From contig NZ_CP010523.2 in NCBI RefSeq assembly GCF_000828055.2, positions 4,712,001-4,776,000 on the forward strand: a stretch of 64,000 nt of DNA. The letters run 5' to 3'. Below the pieces are notes generated by a model. It worked only from the letters and a program-made list of their open reading frames with translations. It ran no database searches and was not told where the DNA came from. Within the stretch, counting starts at the first letter, position 1. Every line of letters begins with the position of its first letter. The DNA is from Klebsiella variicola (GTDB taxonomy: Bacteria; Pseudomonadota; Gammaproteobacteria; Enterobacterales; Enterobacteriaceae). This document shows, piece after piece, positions 59,367-64,000 of the stretch. The position numbers and the translations under genes are program-made.

Positions 59367-60609
59367 CATTTTAATCCTCGGCGCCGGCCCCGCCGGCATG
59401 GCGGCCGCGCTCTCCGCCGCCGCCTGCGATAAACAGGTGATTATTCTCGACGATAACCCCGCCCCTGGCGGACAAATCTGGCGCGCCGGTCCGCAGGCGA
59501 CGCAGCCCGCCCTGGCCCGGCGCTACCGCGACGCCATCGCCGCGTCTGCCGCCATCCGGGTAGTGAACGGCGCGCGGCTGATTGCCCGCCCCTCCGCGCA
59601 CAGCGTGCTGTTTGAAACCGCCGACGGCGGCGGCGTGGTTTGCTGGCAGAAACTGATCCTCTGCTGCGGCGCGCGCGAGCTGTCGCTGCCCTTTCCCGGC
59701 TGGACCTTACCCGGCGTGACCGGCGCGGGCGGCCTGCAGGCGCAAATCAAACAGGGCCTGTCGCTGAAAGGAGAAAAGGTGGTGATTGCCGGCAGCGGTC
59801 CGCTACTGCTGGCGGTGGCGGATACGGTGAACAAGGCTGGAGGCGACGTGACGAATATCATTGAACAAGCGCCGCTCCCGGCGCTGCTGCGCTTCGCCGG
59901 CGGGCTGTGGCGCTGGCCGCAGAAGCTGCGCCAGTTAGCGACGCTGGCCCCGAAAGGCTATCTGAGCGGCGCGCAGACGATCCGCGCTCACGGCGCAACG
60001 CGGCTGGAAGCCGTTACGCTTCGCCAGCGCGGCGTCGAGCGGACTATCGCCTGCGATCGGCTGGCTATCGGCTACGGGCTGATACCCAATATCGAGACGG
60101 GGCTGCTGTTTGGCTGCGCCACGGCACAGGAGGCGATCCAGGTTAACCGCTGGCAGCAGACCAGCGTCGCGGATATCTATGCCGCCGGCGAGTGCACCGG
60201 TTTCGGCGGTAGCGAGCTGGCGCTGGCGGAGGGCGAAATCGCCGGGTATGCCGCCGCCGGGGCCAGCCAGCAAGCGCAGGCGTTATTTACCCGCCGCGCC
60301 CGCTGGCAGCGTTTCGCCGAAGCAATCAACCGTACCTTCCGGCTGACGGAATCCTTGAAAGACGCCGCAACGCCGGAGAGCCTGCTGTGCCGCTGCGAGG
60401 ATGTACGCTGCGGCGATGTGGCGGCCGCCGGAGGCTGGCCGCAGGCCAAACTTACCCAGCGCTGCGGAATGGGCGCCTGTCAGGGGCGCACCTGCGCCGC
60501 CAGCGCCCGCTGGTTGTACGGCTGGCCGCTGCCGCAGCCAAGAGAACCGCTGGCCCCCGCCCGCGCGGAAACGCTTATTGCCCTCGCCCGACCGAGCGCC
60601 GAGCCGTAA
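59347..60609 (+). CDS. D-hydroxyproline dehydrogenase, NAD/FAD-binding subunit with BFD-like iron-sulfur domain
   Basis: A 420-residue pyridine nucleotide-disulfide oxidoreductase-fold subunit: ILGAGPAGMAAALSAA at the N-terminus, a second nucleotide site VVIAGSGPLLLAVAD, and the AAGECTGFGGSELAL flavin segment. The C-terminus has a BFD-type [2Fe-2S] motif (LCRCEDVRCGD, then CGMGACQGRTC). It resembles the alpha subunit of cyanide synthase/opine oxidase complexes. The start follows AGGAGCCACG. It ends only 3 bp from the convergent hpaR stop, with no terminator between. Confidence 0.87.
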   Translation: MNTLRCDILILGAGPAGMAAALSAAACDKQVIILDDNPAPGGQIWRAGPQATQPALARRYRDAIAASAAIRVVNGARLIARPSAHSVLFETADGGGVVCWQKLILCCGARELSLPFPGWTLPGVTGAGGLQAQIKQGLSLKGEKVVIAGSGPLLLAVADTVNKAGGDVTNIIEQAPLPALLRFAGGLWRWPQKLRQLATLAPKGYLSGAQTIRAHGATRLEAVTLRQRGVERTIACDRLAIGYGLIPNIETGLLFGCATAQEAIQVNRWQQTSVADIYAAGECTGFGGSELALAEGEIAGYAAAGASQQAQALFTRRARWQRFAEAINRTFRLTESLKDAATPESLLCRCEDVRCGDVAAAGGWPQAKLTQRCGMGACQGRTCAASARWLYGWPLPQPREPLAPARAETLIALARPSAEP

Positions 60610-60612
60610 CCG

Positions 60613-61053
60613 CTACTCTTCTTCATCACCGCGCCCGGCAGGGACGCCAAGCGCAATAAACTCCTCCAGCAGCGAGGTCAGTTGCTGCAGCTTTTCCGTG
60701 GTGAACTGGGCCTCCAGCAGACGATAGGTTTCTTCCACCTCGGCCTGAGCGCTTTCATACAGCGCGGTTCCGGCAGGCGTCAGCGAGACGTACAGCTTGC
60801 GCTGATCGTTAACCGGCTTTAAGCGCAGCACCAGCCCATCCCGCTCCATGCGCGTCAAAATCCCGGTCAGGCTGGGGCGCAGGATGCAGGCGCGAAAGGC
60901 CAGATCGTGAAAATCCATCGACGGACGTTCGGCGAGAATTCGCACGATCCGCCACTGCTGTTCGGTGAGATTGTGCCGTTTGACGATCGGCCGAAAGTAG
61001 GCCATCGCCGCCTCACGCGCCTGCAACAAGGCAATGGTTAATGAATCATGCAT
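60613..61053 (-). CDS. hpaR: MarR-type repressor of homoprotocatechuate degradation HpaR
   Basis: HpaR represses the hpa meta-cleavage operon and itself, and is relieved by 4-hydroxyphenylacetate-type aromatics. The 146 residues (E. coli W about 149) start MHDSLTIALLQAREAAMAYFRPIVKRHNLTEQQW; the winged helix is DFHDLAFRACILRPSLTG with the wing MERDGLVLRLKPVNDQRK. It diverges from hpaG across 287 bp that hold two matching palindromes. Confidence 0.94.
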   Translation of the reverse strand: MHDSLTIALLQAREAAMAYFRPIVKRHNLTEQQWRIVRILAERPSMDFHDLAFRACILRPSLTGILTRMERDGLVLRLKPVNDQRKLYVSLTPAGTALYESAQAEVEETYRLLEAQFTTEKLQQLTSLLEEFIALGVPAGRGDEEE

Positions 61054-61082
61054 AGTATCCCCTCTACAGCCTCATCCAAAAC

Positions 61083-61100
61083 TTATTAACAACTTAATAA
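61083..61100 (-). promoter_or_regulatory. HpaR operator candidate at the hpaR promoter
   Basis: TTATTAA-CAAC-TTAATAA is a perfect inverted repeat 30 bp before the hpaR start codon. It shares the core ATTAACANNTTAAT with the second site exactly 200 bp away. Confidence 0.7.
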
Positions 61101-61217
61101 TTAGCTTTAATCCTGCCATGTACAACCGGTTTCTGCACCTGAAAAGTACCAGCCCCTTCCTGAAAAACAGTCAACTCATTGATTAAAAACCAATAAGTTA
61201 TTGATGTGTAAATATTG

Positions 61218-61233
61218 TGTTAATCAGATCACA
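61218..61233 (+). promoter_or_regulatory. CRP site of the hpaG promoter
   Basis: TGTTAATCAGATCACA fits TGTGA-N6-TCACA with one mismatch, about 65 bp upstream of the HpaR operator candidate near hpaG. cAMP-CRP control of the hpa meta promoter is known from E. coli W. Confidence 0.65.
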
Positions 61234-61283
61234 AAACATTCACTTCCAGTTGCTAAACCTGGCCGCAAAGCATAAAAGATGAT

Positions 61284-61299
61284 CATTAACATATTAATG
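61284..61299 (+). promoter_or_regulatory. HpaR operator candidate at the hpaG promoter
   Basis: CATTAA-CATA-TTAATG is a perfect inverted repeat 41 bp before the hpaG1 start codon, placed where a repressor would cover the promoter. Confidence 0.7.
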
Positions 61300-61340
61300 A
61301 AATGCATTTAAATCCGAAATCAGTACCAGAGGAGTGGTGA

Positions 61341-61973
61341 ATGAAAGGTACCATCTTCGCCGTTGCGCTCAATCATCGCAGCCAGCTCGACGCCTGGCGC
61401 GAAGCGTTTCAACAGGCCCCCTACAAGACGCCGCCGAAAACCGCGGTCTGGTTTATCAAGCCGCGCAATACCGTGATTGGCGACGGCGAGGCGATCCCCT
61501 ATCCGCAGGGCGAGACCGTACAAAGCGGCGCGACGGTGGCGCTGATTGTCGGCAAAACCGCGCGTAAAGTGGCGGCGGCAGAGGCAGCGAACTATATCGC
61601 CGGCTACGCGCTGGCTAACGATGTGAGTCTGCCGGAAGAGAGTTTTTATCGCCCGGCGATCAAGGCGAAATGCCGCGATGGCTTCTGCCCCGTCGGCGCG
61701 CTGTCGGCGGTGCGTAACGTCGATAACCTGACCATCATCACCGAAATCAACGGCCGCGAGGCGGATAGCTGGCATACCGGCGATCTGCAGCGTAACGCCG
61801 CGCAGCTGCTGAGCGCCTTAAGCGAGTTCGCCACCCTCAATCCCGGCGACGCGATCCTTATCGGCACGCCCCACTCTCGCGTCACGCTGCGCCCCGGCGA
61901 CCGCGTACGTATTCTCGCCGACGGATTCCCGGCGCTGGAAAACCCGGTTGTCGCAGAAGGAGAGCTGGCATGA
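61341..61973 (+). CDS. hpaG1: HpaG N-terminal subunit (HpaG1), fumarylacetoacetase family
   Basis: HpaG carries decarboxylase and isomerase activity on 5-oxo-pent-3-ene-1,2,5-tricarboxylate and 2-hydroxyhepta-2,4-diene-1,7-dioate in the homoprotocatechuate pathway. This 210-residue protein equals the N-terminal half of E. coli HpaG (about 429 residues, one chain): MKGTIFAVALNHRSQLDAW, DVSLPEESFYRPAIKAKCRDGFCP and LNPGDAILIGTPHSRV. It starts after AGAGGAGTGGTGA. The stop overlaps the next start (ATGA), so both halves should be made together. Confidence 0.9.
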   Translation: MKGTIFAVALNHRSQLDAWREAFQQAPYKTPPKTAVWFIKPRNTVIGDGEAIPYPQGETVQSGATVALIVGKTARKVAAAEAANYIAGYALANDVSLPEESFYRPAIKAKCRDGFCPVGALSAVRNVDNLTIITEINGREADSWHTGDLQRNAAQLLSALSEFATLNPGDAILIGTPHSRVTLRPGDRVRILADGFPALENPVVAEGELA

Positions 61974-62734
61974 AACAGGCACGCATTGAATGGCAGGGAC
62001 AGGTACGCGACGTGCTGGTCGATGAACGCGACCAGGTGCGCCTGAACGATGGCACGGTATTGAAAGAAGGCGAATTCCGCTGGCTGCCGCCCGCCGACGG
62101 CACGCTATTCGCGCTGGGGCTCAACTACGCCGACCACGCCAGCGAGCTGGAGTTTAAACCGCCAACCGAGCCATTGGTGTTCATCAAAGCGCCGAACACC
62201 TTTATTGGCCACCAGCAGCAGTCGGTACGCCCGGATAACGTCGAATACATGCACTACGAAGCCGAACTGGTGGTGGTGATCGGGAAAACCGCGCGCCGCG
62301 TCAGCGAAGCCGAGGCCATGGACTATGTCGCTGGCTATACCGTGTGCAACGACTACGCGATCCGCGACTATCTGGAAAACTACTACCGCCCGAACCTGCG
62401 GGTCAAAAGCCGCGACACCCTGACGCCGATCGGCCCGTGGATCGTCGCCAAAGAGGCGATCCCGGATCCGCATAATCTGGCCCTGCGTACCTGGGTCAAC
62501 GGCGAACTGCGCCAGCAGGGCACCACCGCCGATCTGATCTTCAGCATCCCGTTCCTCATCGCTTATTTAAGCGAATTTATGACCCTGCAACCGGGCGACA
62601 TGATCGCCACCGGCACGCCGAAAGGGCTATCCGATGTGGTGCCGGGCGACGAGGTGATCGTTGAAGTCGAGGGCGTGGGCCGCCTGGTCAACCATATCAT
62701 CAGCCAGCAAGCGTATGAGGAGACACTGTCATGA
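61970..62734 (+). CDS. hpaG2: HpaG C-terminal subunit (HpaG2), fumarylacetoacetase family
   Basis: The 254-residue protein equals the C-terminal half of E. coli HpaG: TLFALGLNYADHASELEFKPP, EYMHYEAELVVVIGK (metal-binding glutamates), DYAIRDYLENYYRPNLRVKSRD and the FMTLQPGDMIATGTPKGLSD motif. It has its own N-terminal segment of about 40 residues (MKQARIEWQGQVRDVLVDER), as stand-alone fumarylacetoacetase-family members do, suggesting a natural two-gene form rather than a broken fusion. It overlaps both neighbours by 4 bp. Confidence 0.9.
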   Translation: MKQARIEWQGQVRDVLVDERDQVRLNDGTVLKEGEFRWLPPADGTLFALGLNYADHASELEFKPPTEPLVFIKAPNTFIGHQQQSVRPDNVEYMHYEAELVVVIGKTARRVSEAEAMDYVAGYTVCNDYAIRDYLENYYRPNLRVKSRDTLTPIGPWIVAKEAIPDPHNLALRTWVNGELRQQGTTADLIFSIPFLIAYLSEFMTLQPGDMIATGTPKGLSDVVPGDEVIVEVEGVGRLVNHIISQQAYEETLS

Positions 62735-64000
62735 AAAAGATTAACCATTGGATCAACGGTAAAAACGTTGCCGGCGCAGACTATTTTCATACCACCAACC
62801 CGGCCACCGGCGAGGTACTGGCTGAAGTCGCCTCTGGCGGCGAAGCCGAGGTTCACCAGGCGGTAGCGGCGGCGAAAGAGGCCTTTCCGAAGTGGGCTAA
62901 CCTGCCGATGAAAGAGCGCGCGCGCCTGATGCGCCGCCTGGGGGATCTGATCGATCAGAACGTCCCGGAGATCGCGGCGATGGAAACCGCCGATACCGGC
63001 CTGCCTATCCACCAGACCAAAAACGTGCTGATCCCGCGGGCGTCGCATAACTTCGAATTTTTCGCCGAAGTGTGCCAGCAGATGAACGGCAAGACCTATC
63101 CGGTCGATGACAAGATGCTTAACTATACCCTCGTGCAGCCGGTTGGCGTGTGCGCGCTGGTGTCGCCGTGGAACGTGCCGTTTATGACCGCGACCTGGAA
63201 GGTGGCGCCGTGCCTGGCGCTGGGGAATACCGCGGTGCTGAAAATGTCCGAGCTGTCGCCGCTGACCGCCGATCGTCTGGGCGAGCTGGCGCTGGAAGCC
63301 GGGATCCCGGCTGGCGTGCTCAACGTGGTGCAGGGCTATGGCGCCACCGCCGGCGACGCGCTGGTGCGCCATCATGATGTGCGCGCCGTCTCCTTCACCG
63401 GCGGCACCGCCACCGGCCGCAACATCATGAAGAACGCCGGTCTGAAAAAGTACTCTATGGAGCTCGGCGGAAAATCGCCGGTGCTGATTTTTGAAGACGC
63501 CGATATTGAGCGCGCGCTCGACGCCGCGCTGTTCACCATCTTCTCGATCAACGGCGAACGCTGCACCGCCGGTTCGCGCATTTTCATTCAGCAGAGTATT
63601 TATCCGGAGTTCGTCAAGCGCTTCGCCGAGCGCGCCAACCGCCTGCGCGTGGGCGATCCGACCGATCCGAATACCCAGGTCGGCGCGCTGATTAGCAAGC
63701 AGCACTGGGAGAAAGTGTCCGGCTACATTCGCCTCGGCATCGAAGAGGGCGCCACCCTGCTGGCCGGCGGCGCGGATAAACCGTCCGACCTGCCGGCGCA
63801 TCTGAAAGCCGGCAACTTCCTGCGCCCGACGGTACTGGCGGATGTCGACAACCGCATGCGCGTCGCCCAGGAAGAGATTTTTGGCCCGGTCGCCTGCCTG
63901 CTGCCGTTCAAAGACGAAGCGGAAGGGCTGCGCCTGGCGAACGATGTGGAATACGGCCTGGCGTCGTATATCTGGACCCAGGACGTCAGCAAAGTGCTGC
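62731..64000 (+). CDS. hpaE: 5-carboxymethyl-2-hydroxymuconate semialdehyde dehydrogenase, 5' part (runs off right edge)
   Basis: HpaE oxidises 5-carboxymethyl-2-hydroxymuconate semialdehyde, the ring-cleavage product of homoprotocatechuate, with NAD+. 423 codons are present of a protein usually about 488 residues. It is a typical aldehyde dehydrogenase: SPWNVPFMTATWK, the glutamate motif MELGGKSPV and catalytic C278 in INGERCTAGSR. The ATG at 62731 overlaps the hpaG2 stop (ATGA), so the genes are translationally coupled. The open frame continues to the last base of the window. Confidence 0.95.
   Translation, partial: MKKINHWINGKNVAGADYFHTTNPATGEVLAEVASGGEAEVHQAVAAAKEAFPKWANLPMKERARLMRRLGDLIDQNVPEIAAMETADTGLPIHQTKNVLIPRASHNFEFFAEVCQQMNGKTYPVDDKMLNYTLVQPVGVCALVSPWNVPFMTATWKVAPCLALGNTAVLKMSELSPLTADRLGELALEAGIPAGVLNVVQGYGATAGDALVRHHDVRAVSFTGGTATGRNIMKNAGLKKYSMELGGKSPVLIFEDADIERALDAALFTIFSINGERCTAGSRIFIQQSIYPEFVKRFAERANRLRVGDPTDPNTQVGALISKQHWEKVSGYIRLGIEEGATLLAGGADKPSDLPAHLKAGNFLRPTVLADVDNRMRVAQEEIFGPVACLLPFKDEAEGLRLANDVEYGLASYIWTQDVSKVL

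Noticed and set aside
57997-60609. The three oxidoreductase genes as opine or octopine oxidase or cyanide synthase
   Set aside because: These share the same fold set, but the adjoining hydroxyproline epimerase, deaminase and semialdehyde dehydrogenase make D-hydroxyproline dehydrogenase the better reading.
62563-63801. A 412-residue open frame antisense to hpaE and hpaG2
   Set aside because: It spans two real overlapping genes on the plus strand and shows no protein family features.

Overview
The window looks like the chromosome of an enterobacterium, most likely Klebsiella or a close relative. It is GC-rich. Its first 36 kb follow the E. coli 99-100 min order almost gene for gene, with REP/BIME repeats, DeoR, CRP and Fur sites, and proteins nearly identical to E. 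coli ones. The species call is inferred from gene content (pobA beside yjjQ-bglJ, gfr, a hydroxyproline cluster, hpa); no search was run.

Layout. 1-8.5 kb: 5' part of slt, ettA, a tandem terminator/repeat block, nadR-radA-serB facing smp-lplA. 8.6-13.2 kb: the deoCABD operon with BIMEs in its gaps and an intact deoP2 control region; E. coli yjjJ, yjjI and yjjW are absent. 13.3-20.8 kb: yjjV-yjjU, ytjA, osmY, prfC, yjjG, rimI-holD, rsmC. 21.0-21.3 kb: three identical tRNA-Leu(CAG) genes. 21.3-27.3 kb: a Fur-box small membrane protein, a membrane GGDEF cyclase, fhuF, an orphan PTS IIC, a YbaK-like protein, bglJ and yjjQ. 27.6-29.7 kb: an AraC-type regulator behind pobA. 29.9-35.7 kb: yjjPB, dnaTC, yjjA, mdoB. 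35.7-36.3 kb: an internally deleted Rpn-family gene.

From 36.4 kb to the right edge the DNA is almost all catabolic. The gfrABCDEF operon (mannose-family PTS plus two SIS deglycases for Amadori products) has its own sigma-54 activator and a consensus -24/-12 promoter. Next comes an L-galactonate cluster (lgoD, lgoR, lgoT) with a local tagaturonate reductase (UxaB family) directly behind lgoD, so L-galactonate can reach D-altronate with local enzymes. After two acetyltransferase genes comes a full 4-hydroxyproline pathway: epimerase, three-part D-hydroxyproline dehydrogenase, DapA-like deaminase, alpha-ketoglutarate semialdehyde dehydrogenase, permease, a Ldh2-family reductase and a PAS-AraC regulator. 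The window ends in the homoprotocatechuate pathway (hpaR, split hpaG, 5' part of hpaE).

The least explained signal is a 21-bp element, 19/21 identical, upstream of both arms of the hydroxyproline cluster and in the same orientation relative to each. It is a good candidate operator for the PAS-AraC regulator. Other points of note are the Rpn gene lacking its nuclease core, the orphan IIC with tandem GTAACCGGTTAC-type palindromes, the Fur box before the small membrane protein, and the duplicated ettA terminator whose two copies carry different hyperstable tetraloops.
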